Positions 6,522 through 13,183 of a stretch of 14,802 bases of DNA are shown in pieces; positions within the stretch are counted from its first letter, which is position 1; the number at the start of each line of letters is the position of its first letter. Below the pieces are notes generated by a model. It was given only the letters and a program-made list of their open reading frames with translations. It was not told where the DNA came from and ran no database searches. The stretch spans positions 1-14,802 of the forward strand of contig JAEEGN010000018.1 in assembly GCA_016280345.1 (NCBI GenBank), written 5' to 3'. Origin of the DNA: Selenomonadaceae bacterium. Its GTDB lineage: Bacteria > Bacillota > Negativicutes > Selenomonadales > Selenomonadaceae. Position numbers and translations under genes: made by a program.

Positions 6522-8225
6522 TCAGTATTTGTACTTCTTGAGCTCGTTTTGCATATTCTGGGCGAGCTTGGCCAGCGCGTCGCTGGCCGAGGCGATTTCC
6601 TGGGCCGAGGCCGACTGCTGCTCGGCGGCGGCGGAAACGGACTGCATCTCGTCGGCGACTTTCTTGGCGCCGGCGTCGATATCGTTCATTTCCTGGGTAA
6701 TGCCTTCCGTTTCGTGGGCGACGCCGGTGACGGAGGCCGTCATGGTCTGCACCTTGCCGGAAACCTGATCGACCAGGTCTTTGATGCGGTCGAAGGTGTT
6801 CCGCAGGCCGTCAACGGACTGGGCGCCCTCGACGACAGCGGTGCGGCCGTCCTGCATGGAGGTCACGGCGCTGTGGGTATCGGTCTGGATGGCTCCGATC
6901 AGGCTGGAAATCTGCTCGGCCGCCTCACGGGACTGCTCGGCCAGCTTGCGGACTTCCTCGGCGACGACGGCGAAGCCGCGGCCGTGTTCGCCGGCCCGGG
7001 CGGCCTCGATGGCGGCGTTCAGCGCCAGGAGGTTCGTCTGCCCGGCGATGCCGGATATGGTGTCGATGATGGTGCCGATTTCCTTGGAACGCTCGCCCAG
7101 CTTATCGACGAGCTCGGCCGTCGCCTGGACGGTCTGTTCCACGTTCTTGATCTGAGTGACGGAGGAATCGACCTCGCCGCCGCCGTTGGCCGCTTCTTCC
7201 GAAGCGGTGGCCGAGTTGTTGGCGGCCTGCTCGGCCTGGTTCTTCATCTCATCAATGGAGGTCGCGATCAGCGAGATCTTCTCGCTGCCGTTGTCCACCG
7301 AGGCCTGCTGACGGTCTACGACAGCGGCGGCGGCGGTTACGGACTCGGCGACCTGGGTCGCGGCCTTCGCCGTCTCCAGGGAATTCGCGGTCAGCTCTTC
7401 CGACGAAGCCGCGATCTGCTCGCTGTCCTCGGCAATCAGGCGCATGAACTTATTGACCGAGGCGCGCATATCGTAAAGGGCGCGCTCGGCGTCGCCGAAT
7501 TCGTCGCCGCGGGTGCTGCGCTCACCGGACAGGCGGAAATCGCCGTCCTTCAGCGTGTTGCAGCCGTCGATCATGGCGTTGAGCGGCGACTGGATGGCTT
7601 TGATCAGCATGACGGAAAGCAGGATCAGCACGACGATGGCAATGACCGTGGCCGCGGTCATCGACATGATGGCGGCTTCGTTGTCTTTATCGTTCTGCGC
7701 GTTGATCTCAGCGGCGTTTTTCTCCGCCATTTCCAGGAGCTTATGGAGCCGGTCCCGCAAATCGGCTGTCTCTTTCTTGGCGGAAGCGTTGTACTCTGCC
7801 AGAGCGCCCGTTGAGTTGCCGCTCTCGGCGATGGCCATGGTCTTCACCATGGAATCCCGGAACCGCACCCAGTTCGCCTTGGTTTCGGCACCCAGAGCCT
7901 GCTGGGCCGGGACCTTGGAGATGAGTTTCTCGAGTTCCGCCCAGGTCTTTTCGTATTTCTCGATGGATTTCTGCTGCCCTTTCTTGACTTCCTGCGCCCG
8001 TGGCGGGTCGGCGATTGCCTGGTACGTCCGCACCTGTATGACGCGCATGGAATCGACTTCCTCACCAATCAGATTGACGGTCTGCAGCTTCTCCTTGTAC
8101 ATGACTTCCATGTCGGTCCCGGCTTTCGTGAGGCTCGACCAGCCCCGGAGACCGATGACCGCCATTCCGATGAAGGCAACGACGACCAGCATCAGGATCT
8201 TGACAGATACCTTCAGGTTGTTCAT
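6522..8225 (-). CDS. Methyl-accepting chemotaxis protein (transmembrane receptor)
   Basis: 567 residues. Start ATG 8225 has GGGAG 8 bases upstream; the longer frame to 8291 lacks such a site. The first membrane helix is at ~10-28 (ILMLVVVAFIGMAVIGL). The ~160-residue helical external domain has the four-helix-bundle MCP sensor style, not a Cache fold. The second membrane helix is at ~190-208 (MTAATVIAIVVLILLSVML), followed by HAMP (~209-262), then a long coiled coil. The signalling hairpin is at ~389-430 (TISGIAGQTNLLALNAAIEA, GRGFAVVAEEVRKLAEQS). This tip binds CheW/CheA and controls the flagellar motor. The C-terminus ends KKYKY with no NWETF-type CheR tether. It is divergent from the c-di-GMP regulator at 8577, so the two may form a local motility-signalling pair. 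The ligand cannot be told from the sequence. Confidence 0.95.
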   Translation of the reverse strand: MNNLKVSVKILMLVVVAFIGMAVIGLRGWSSLTKAGTDMEVMYKEKLQTVNLIGEEVDSMRVIQVRTYQAIADPPRAQEVKKGQQKSIEKYEKTWAELEKLISKVPAQQALGAETKANWVRFRDSMVKTMAIAESGNSTGALAEYNASAKKETADLRDRLHKLLEMAEKNAAEINAQNDKDNEAAIMSMTAATVIAIVVLILLSVMLIKAIQSPLNAMIDGCNTLKDGDFRLSGERSTRGDEFGDAERALYDMRASVNKFMRLIAEDSEQIAASSEELTANSLETAKAATQVAESVTAAAAVVDRQQASVDNGSEKISLIATSIDEMKNQAEQAANNSATASEEAANGGGEVDSSVTQIKNVEQTVQATAELVDKLGERSKEIGTIIDTISGIAGQTNLLALNAAIEAARAGEHGRGFAVVAEEVRKLAEQSREAAEQISSLIGAIQTDTHSAVTSMQDGRTAVVEGAQSVDGLRNTFDRIKDLVDQVSGKVQTMTASVTGVAHETEGITQEMNDIDAGAKKVADEMQSVSAAAEQQSASAQEIASASDALAKLAQNMQNELKKYKY

Positions 8226-8313
8226 TGAATCATCTCCCAATGATATGATGGTTTGATACCGCCTGGCCGTTTTTTGCGGGACCACGACCATAAGGCGGCA
8301 ACTATTCAGAATT

Positions 8314-8342
8314 ATTATATATTTTATTTATCCAAAAAACAA
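8314..8342 (-). promoter_or_regulatory. Candidate promoter of the chemotaxis-receptor gene
   Basis: On the minus strand: -35 TTGTTT (8342-8337), 17-base spacer, perfect -10 TATAAT (8319-8314). It lies about 90 bases before the receptor start. This is a housekeeping-type promoter rather than the sigma-28 type common for chemotaxis genes. Confidence 0.55.
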
Positions 8343-8456
8343 TCCTAACTTTCTTCCCCAATGAAGAGGACGATGCTGCCCGCATTTCAATCCTTCGCGT
8401 GCAGGTGCTCTCGGTGTATTCTCATTCAGGATGAATTGAATCATGGCATCTGTATT

Positions 8457-8485
8457 TTTAAAGCATACGACTTTGTTCCTATAAT
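8457..8485 (+). promoter_or_regulatory. Candidate promoter of the response-regulator gene
   Basis: -10 TATAAT (8480-8485) with a weak -35 TTTAAA (8457-8462) and a 17-base spacer, about 90 bases before the start codon. The weak -35 suggests activation by another factor. Confidence 0.45.
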
Positions 8486-8576
8486 TCGATTCTTTTTATC
8501 AGGATTGAGACCGGATAAAAAAGGATTTTTCCTTTTGTTGTCGAAATAAACTAAGAGGTATGTGAGGTGAGTGGGT

Positions 8577-10661
8577 ATGGATAAATCGCAGAAAATCCTG
8601 ATCGTGGACGATGACGAGACCAGCCGTACGTTGCTGCACGGAATCCTGCACGATTATACGAACACTTTTGAGGCGGCTGACGGAGTCGAGGCGCTGGCGT
8701 TCCTGCAGCGCAACCCGGATACGGCGCTGGTGCTTCTCGACGTCGTGATGCCGAAGATGGACGGGCTTGAGGTCCTGACGCGGATGCGTCTTTCCCCGTA
8801 TCTCACGGATACGCCGGTACTGGTGATGTCAGCGGCAACGGAGCTCGACCTTCACGTTCGGGCGCTGAAGCTCGGAGCAACCGAGTTCGCTTCCAAGCCT
8901 TACCATTCTCCGCTGTTGCGCCAGCGTGTCGCCAACCTGTTGCAGATTCCGCGGACACAGGCCGCCGCGGGGCCGGATAGCTTCGGCGAGCAGATGTACC
9001 GGCAGAGCCAATCGCTTGATACCGGTATCACCGTTTACGAACTGATTAACGACCAGAAGCTGCGGATGATTTATTTCAACGACAGCTATGCCCGGTTGTG
9101 CGGCTATTCGAGAAAGGAGTACCAGGCGCTCCTGGAGGAGGAGTCGGCGCTCCAGCGCACGATTCATGTCGATGACGCGCTCTCCTTCCAACAGGCGATG
9201 GAGGGCCTCGCTGCCGACCGGCAGCCCTTCAGTCAGAACCTTCGCATCCAGAAGAAAGACGGCTCCATCCATCCCGTGGCCGTTTACGCGAATTTCTTCG
9301 CCAAGTCGCCGGATCAGGCGATTTTCTGCGTTCTCACCGTGCCGGTGGACGAGAGCGCCAACGGCGTATCGTCAGCGCGCCTGGCCATCAGCGAGGGCGC
9401 CATTGATAAACTGACGGGCATCCCGAACCGCGGCGCCTTCCTGAACCTCACCCGGCAGATGTTGGACGAGCGGCCGGGGGAGAAATTCCTGCTCACCGTA
9501 TTCAACATCGATCGCTTCAAGGTCATCAACGACCTTTTTGGCACCAAGGTCGGCGACAATATCCTGATTCATCTGGCGGGGCGCCTCCGGGAGGATATCC
9601 TGGGCCGGGGCACCTTCGGACGGCTGGGATCGGATTCCTTTGCCTTCTGCGTAGCCGAGCCGACCTTTGACCTTCACCGCTTGCTGCGCCAGGAATCCGG
9701 CCTTTCCGATATCTTCGGCCTGCACTATAATCTGACGATCCATAACGGCATCTATGCGGTCAACGAGCCGGACCTCGACGTCGCCCAGATGTGCGACCGG
9801 GCCAAGATCGCTCTGACCAGCGTCAAGTCCAACTATATCCAGCGGTACGCTTACTATGACGAGAGCATGCGCCAGGAGATGCTGGCAGAGCAACAGATCC
9901 TGAACGATATGCACCAGGCGCTGGAGCATGGCGATTTCCTGCTCTATCTGCAGCCGATTTACAGCCTGAATTTCAACAAGCCGGTCAGCGGCGAGGCGCT
10001 GGTCCGCTGGAACCATAACGGCGGCCTCATCGCGCCGGGGCAGTTCATTCCCCTCTTCGAGAAAAACCGGTTCATCACGAACCTCGACCACTACATGTGG
10101 GAGCTGGCCTGCCGCTATATCGCCGGCCGCAAGAAGCAGAAGCTCCCGCCGATCCCCATCTCCGTCAACGTCTCCCGGGCGAATCTCTTCAACCCGGGGC
10201 TGGTGAACGACCTCCTCGAACTCCTCCGGAAATACGATATTTCTTCTTCGCTGCTCCGGCTGGAGATCACGGAGTCCACCTACATGGACAATCCGCAGCA
10301 GCTCATCACCGCTACCCGCGCTCTGCAGAAAGCGGGTTTCAAGATCCTCATTGACGACTTCGGCAGCGGGTACTCCTCGCTCAATATGCTGAAGGATATT
10401 CCGCTTGACATTCTGAAGATCGACATGAAATTCATTGACGATCTGGAGACCTCGTCCCGGGCGGCCGCCATCCTTCTCGGCGTCATCCGCATCGCCCAGA
10501 ACCTCGGCATGATGACGATAGCCGAGGGCGTTGAGACGAAGTTCCAGCTGGATTTCCTGCGGACGGCCGGCTGCGATAATATTCAGGGCTTCTATTATTC
10601 CAAGCCTCTGCCCGCCGCCGAATTCACCAAGCTCATCGAAAACCCGCCGCTGGCGCCTTGA
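8577..10661 (+). CDS. Response regulator REC-PAS-GGDEF(degenerate)-EAL, probable c-di-GMP phosphodiesterase
   Basis: 694 residues from ATG 8577 (AGGTGA 6 bases upstream; a GTG at 8571 is an alternative). REC is at ~1-125: acidic pocket D11-D13, phospho-acceptor D55 (LLDVVMPKMDG), S85 and K107. A PAS-like domain is at ~148-258. The GGDEF domain (~275-430) keeps FNIDRFKVIND and the VGDN region, but its signature at 351-355 reads GSDSF, losing the second glycine and the glutamate needed for cyclase activity. The EAL domain (~445-690) has its motifs intact: E473 (GEALVRW), N531 (VNVS), E563 (LEITES), D593-D594 (DDFGSGYSSL), K614 (LKID), E650 (AEGVET) and Q670 (QGF). It should therefore cleave c-di-GMP, with GGDEF possibly only sensing GTP. 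No histidine kinase is adjacent. It is divergent from a chemotaxis receptor and followed by a terminator. Confidence 0.93.
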   Translation: MDKSQKILIVDDDETSRTLLHGILHDYTNTFEAADGVEALAFLQRNPDTALVLLDVVMPKMDGLEVLTRMRLSPYLTDTPVLVMSAATELDLHVRALKLGATEFASKPYHSPLLRQRVANLLQIPRTQAAAGPDSFGEQMYRQSQSLDTGITVYELINDQKLRMIYFNDSYARLCGYSRKEYQALLEEESALQRTIHVDDALSFQQAMEGLAADRQPFSQNLRIQKKDGSIHPVAVYANFFAKSPDQAIFCVLTVPVDESANGVSSARLAISEGAIDKLTGIPNRGAFLNLTRQMLDERPGEKFLLTVFNIDRFKVINDLFGTKVGDNILIHLAGRLREDILGRGTFGRLGSDSFAFCVAEPTFDLHRLLRQESGLSDIFGLHYNLTIHNGIYAVNEPDLDVAQMCDRAKIALTSVKSNYIQRYAYYDESMRQEMLAEQQILNDMHQALEHGDFLLYLQPIYSLNFNKPVSGEALVRWNHNGGLIAPGQFIPLFEKNRFITNLDHYMWELACRYIAGRKKQKLPPIPISVNVSRANLFNPGLVNDLLELLRKYDISSSLLRLEITESTYMDNPQQLITATRALQKAGFKILIDDFGSGYSSLNMLKDIPLDILKIDMKFIDDLETSSRAAAILLGVIRIAQNLGMMTIAEGVETKFQLDFLRTAGCDNIQGFYYSKPLPAAEFTKLIENPPLAP

Positions 10662-10691
10662 AGGGAAGGCGCTTTCACCGCCCCTTGCCGA

Positions 10692-10719
10692 AGAGCACCG
10701 GCCTCCCGGCGCTCTTTTT
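10692..10719 (+). terminator. Rho-independent terminator after the response-regulator gene
   Basis: Stem AGAGC-A-CCGG (10692-10701) with CCGG-C-GCTCT (10706-10715), one internal mismatch and a 4-base loop, then a T-run to 10719. It lies 31 bases past the stop codon. Confidence 0.85.
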
Positions 10720-10796
10720 GCTTCATGTGAATGGGCTCTGGCTTGTTATATGGATGGCGGCAGGAAAGGGATCAGGCCGCCCAAGGAGGTGTTTTT

Positions 10797-12080
10797 ATGG
10801 AAACGAAACGGACGGAGAATCGCGAGGTCATCACGGGCAGCGACTTCAAGCGCATGGTGACCGGCGCCTACAGCGAATTCCTGCTCGAATACGAGACCAT
10901 CAACCAGCTTGACCGGACGCTGTGCCCGGGTCATGACGGGCGGCCCGGTACGGACATCCTGCGGACGATGGGCGCGGCGGTCATGCCGCTGGCGGAAACG
11001 AAGGACGACAGCATCGGCGGCCTGGCCCGCCGGGTGGCTTCGGCGGCAATCCTTGGTGCCCGGGGCAACGCCGGCGTTGTCCTGTCCCAGATATTCCGCG
11101 GTCTGGCCAAGGGCCTGCTGGGGAAGTTCAACGCCACTTCGTCGGAGTTCGGCAAGGCGTTCCAGTACGGTATCCTCTATGCGCAGCGGGTCTTGCCGGA
11201 AGAACCGGAGCGACCCATCGTCAAAGCGGCCCGGGCTGTGGCGAAGGGCGCGTATCAGGCGGTGCGGGCGAATCTCGCCATCTCGGAGATACTGGCCGCC
11301 GCCATCGCCGCCGGGGAACGCCCGATGGAGGAAGGCGCGTCGCGGGACGTGGGCGAGGAGATCATGCTGGTCTTCCTGAACGGCTGCCAAAAGGGGCTGA
11401 ATGGGAATTTCGTCTCTCCGGTGCTGAACTTCTCCGTCGGCACGGAGGGACAGCGTCTGGGGCTTCCCGACCCCCGGCAGGACGTGGTTCATCCCTACTG
11501 TCTGACCTTCCATGTGGCGACGGCCAAGGCGGAGGCCGATGAAGTGGAACGCCATCTGCAGGAGACGGCCAGCTTCGTCGTGGTGGAGCGGCGGCGGGGG
11601 AGCCTCGTCATCCATCTCCATACGGCCCATCCCGGCGCGGTATTGGAGCAGGTCATCGGCCTGGGGGCGCTGACGGAAATGCGCCTCAATAACATGGCAG
11701 AGCCCCACGCCATGATACTGGCTCACTCTTCGCTGATGCCGGTAGCCCTTCTGGCTGTCGCCCGGGATGAGAAGCACGCCGAGCGATTGCAGAAATGCGG
11801 CGCCAATCTCATCGCCCTCGGCGGCGGCGACGATGTCCCGTCCGTCGGAGCTCTGGTCAACGCCGCTCACAGCGACTTTGCCGAGTCCTATGTGATGGTC
11901 TCTGACGGACCGCGGCTGAACCTTGTACTGCAACAGGTCAAGCGAATCCTTGGCGACCGGGTGGAAATCCTCGCCGTCAGGAGCAGCGCCGAACAGGAGG
12001 CCGCTGTCCGCAGCTTCGACCGCAACCTCAGCGCCCAGGCCAACGCCGAGCGCATGCGCCGCCGCCTGGTTGATAAATGA
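10797..12080 (+). CDS. Short FakA/YloV-like DhaL-domain protein with degenerate kinase motif
   Basis: 427 residues. Start ATG 10797 follows AAGGAGGT (10783-10790); the longer frame from 10731 is not needed. Residues ~10-200 are a DhaL (DAK2) domain. Residues ~205-305 match the FakA middle domain (HPYCLTF near 233-238; VIHLHTAHPGAVLE near 271-284; NNMAEPHA). The rest resembles the first part of the DegV-like C-terminal domain (VALLAVARDEKHAERL, NLIALGGG). FakA phosphorylates FakB-bound fatty acids. Here the metal/ATP motif normally read as PDGDTGTN is HDGRPGTD: D47 stays, but the second aspartate is R49. A later motif reads GARGNAG (88-93) where FakA has GARGNSG. The protein is also ~100 residues shorter than usual YloV/FakA (~550). 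No fakB, asp23-like or recG gene is adjacent. It may be an inactive paralogue or a regulatory subunit. Confidence 0.85.
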   Translation: METKRTENREVITGSDFKRMVTGAYSEFLLEYETINQLDRTLCPGHDGRPGTDILRTMGAAVMPLAETKDDSIGGLARRVASAAILGARGNAGVVLSQIFRGLAKGLLGKFNATSSEFGKAFQYGILYAQRVLPEEPERPIVKAARAVAKGAYQAVRANLAISEILAAAIAAGERPMEEGASRDVGEEIMLVFLNGCQKGLNGNFVSPVLNFSVGTEGQRLGLPDPRQDVVHPYCLTFHVATAKAEADEVERHLQETASFVVVERRRGSLVIHLHTAHPGAVLEQVIGLGALTEMRLNNMAEPHAMILAHSSLMPVALLAVARDEKHAERLQKCGANLIALGGGDDVPSVGALVNAAHSDFAESYVMVSDGPRLNLVLQQVKRILGDRVEILAVRSSAEQEAAVRSFDRNLSAQANAERMRRRLVDK

Positions 12081-12106
12081 AGTCCAATTGATTCCGAACG
12101 GAAACA

Positions 12107-12146
12107 AAAAAGCAGGAGCCTCCAACCCGCGAGACTCCTGCTTTTT
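12107..12146. terminator. Bidirectional terminator between convergent genes
   Basis: Stem AAAAAGCAGGAG (12107-12118) with CTCCTGCTTTTT (12135-12146), a 16-base loop and T-runs on both strands. It serves the FakA-like gene (plus) and the unknown gene ending at 12163 (minus). Confidence 0.9.
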
Positions 12147-12162
12147 CGTTTGGCCTTTGTTT

Positions 12163-12867
12163 TTACATGACTTCCTTCGCTGCGTTCACAAGCTGCTCGT
12201 TGCCGGTCTGCGTTGTGCCGCTGGCGGCCTGCTGGTAGCTTGCCTTCACGCTGTCGAAACGCTTCATGACCTCGTCCTGCGTGTCCTTTGTGATCTGCGG
12301 CATATCCTGCGTGCCATAGACCTTGTTGAACGCCGCGCCGGCCTGCTCGAAGCCCTTCTGCACCGCCGTGCGCATCTGCTCCAGCTTCTTCTCGTCGCCG
12401 CCGGCGATAGAGGTCGCCATATCCATGATGCGTCCGGCCACCGCGTCCACCGACCAGTCGCCGCCTTCGCCGATGGCCTGCTTGGCTTCCTCCGGCGTCG
12501 TCGCCACCGACGGCAGAACAAACTTGCTCGTGTCGATGTTCAGCCCGTCGAAATTCAGCTTGCCGACGCCTTGCGCCTGATAGCCCTGGAGTTTGGCGTT
12601 GATTTCCGTGAGCTGGCTGATCATGAGCTGCTGACTCCTGGAAACGTCGTCCTGGAGCTTCGAGATCTCGTCAAGAGAAAGCCCTTTGGTGTCACCGGTA
12701 CCCTGTGTCGCCAGGTTCACCGCGTAGGGTGGCGCATTGAGTCCTGACTGCGGGGCAGCCTGTCCTTCGTTCTTTTCCGTTCCCTGCGCCCGTTGCTGGT
12801 TCTGCGCGCTGAGGAGCGCCTGTGTCGTATTCTGCCGAATCGAGGCAGCGTTGCTGTTGATTTCCAT
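12163..12867 (-). CDS. Hypothetical protein, 234 aa, weakly DUF5610-like
   Basis: Start ATG 12867 has AAAGGAGG 9 bases upstream. There is no signal peptide or membrane helix. The N-terminus (MEINSNAASIRQNTTQALL) and a Gln/Asn/Thr-rich first 60 residues look like a disordered flagellar-type export start, but this is impression only. Residues ~64-95 are helical (LSLDEISKLQDDVSRSQQLM). Residues ~120-215 form a compact region with WSVDAVAGRIMDMA, then VQKGFEQAGAAF, QITKDTQDEVMKRFDSV. The pattern 'xxxGFEQA ... D/N-T-xxxVMxxFD' recalls DUF5610 proteins. The domain identity is a low-confidence recollection, not a match. It has its own promoter (12943-12971) and a small hairpin in its leader, and is divergent from ompM. 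A role in cell-surface or motility functions is only suggested by neighbours. Confidence 0.8.
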   Translation of the reverse strand: MEINSNAASIRQNTTQALLSAQNQQRAQGTEKNEGQAAPQSGLNAPPYAVNLATQGTGDTKGLSLDEISKLQDDVSRSQQLMISQLTEINAKLQGYQAQGVGKLNFDGLNIDTSKFVLPSVATTPEEAKQAIGEGGDWSVDAVAGRIMDMATSIAGGDEKKLEQMRTAVQKGFEQAGAAFNKVYGTQDMPQITKDTQDEVMKRFDSVKASYQQAASGTTQTGNEQLVNAAKEVM

Positions 12868-12895
12868 AAGTCATTTCCTCCTTTAGGACAGAGAA

Positions 12896-12912
12896 GTCCC
12901 TTCCTTCGGGAC
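12896..12912 (-). promoter_or_regulatory. Small hairpin in the 5' leader of the 234-aa gene
   Basis: GTCCC (12896-12900) and GGGAC (12908-12912) enclose a 7-base loop, between the promoter and ribosome-binding site of the minus-strand gene. It could affect translation or mRNA life; it is short, so chance is possible. Confidence 0.35.
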
Positions 12913-12942
12913 CATCCACAATATTAACGAATGATTTCCTAC

Positions 12943-12971
12943 ATTATACATCAAATGCCGCAAAATGTCTC
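12943..12971 (-). promoter_or_regulatory. Promoter of the 234-aa hypothetical gene
   Basis: On the minus strand: perfect -10 TATAAT (12948-12943), 17-base spacer, weaker -35 GAGACA (12971-12966). It lies about 80 bases before the start codon. Confidence 0.6.
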
Positions 12972-13028
12972 GATATTTTTTTTCTTGCAATTTATTATAA
13001 ACAAAAAATGGAAAAACATAAAAAAGAC

Positions 13029-13057
13029 TTGCATTATGATTCCGTTTGTGATAGATT
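13029..13057 (+). promoter_or_regulatory. Promoter of the first ompM-type gene
   Basis: -35 TTGCAT (13029-13034), 17-base spacer, -10 TAGATT (13052-13057), preceded by A-tracts that could act as an UP element. The same layout is conserved before the second copy (14610-14638), including CGTTTGTG in the spacer. Confidence 0.75.
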
Positions 13058-13063
13058 AAACAA

Positions 13064-13183
13064 AGCCGGATTTGTGGGCGAGGGAGACTCATGAGGAAAC
13101 GTGGACACTCACGGGAAACACCTCCGAGACCGATTCGGCCGCCGAATCCATATTTTCTTTATTTTGAAGGAGGAGTTTCTGTT
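13064..13183 (+). promoter_or_regulatory. Conserved structured 5' leader of the first ompM-type gene
   Basis: About 120 bases from the predicted transcription start to the ATG. Candidate stems: GAG (13080-13082) with CTC (13088-13090); CGTG with CACG around GACACT in 13100-13113; and the perfect GATTCGG (13132-13138) with CCGAATC (13142-13148) around CCG. The ribosome-binding site AAGGAGGAG is at 13167-13175. In copy 2 the first stem becomes GGG/CCC, a compensatory A-U to G-C change. It does not match any riboswitch class I know. Confidence 0.6.

Larger units (their letters stand above)
8226..8576. other. 351-base divergent intergenic region
   Basis: This AT-rich stretch lies between the receptor and the response-regulator gene and holds candidate promoters for both (8314-8342 minus, 8457-8485 plus). 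A weak A/T hairpin, AAAAGGA-TTTT-TCCTTTT, lies near 8520-8537. I see no c-di-GMP riboswitch core, no clear sigma-28 or sigma-54 site and no credible small gene. Confidence 0.6.

Noticed and set aside
8361..8549. 62-codon frame in the receptor/regulator intergenic gap
   Set aside because: No ribosome-binding sequence before the ATG, it overlaps the candidate promoter of the next gene, and it has an odd Cys/Phe-rich composition with no recognisable family.
8343..8570. Possible c-di-GMP riboswitch before the EAL gene
   Set aside because: I looked for the conserved GEMM core and tetraloop receptor pattern and did not find them.
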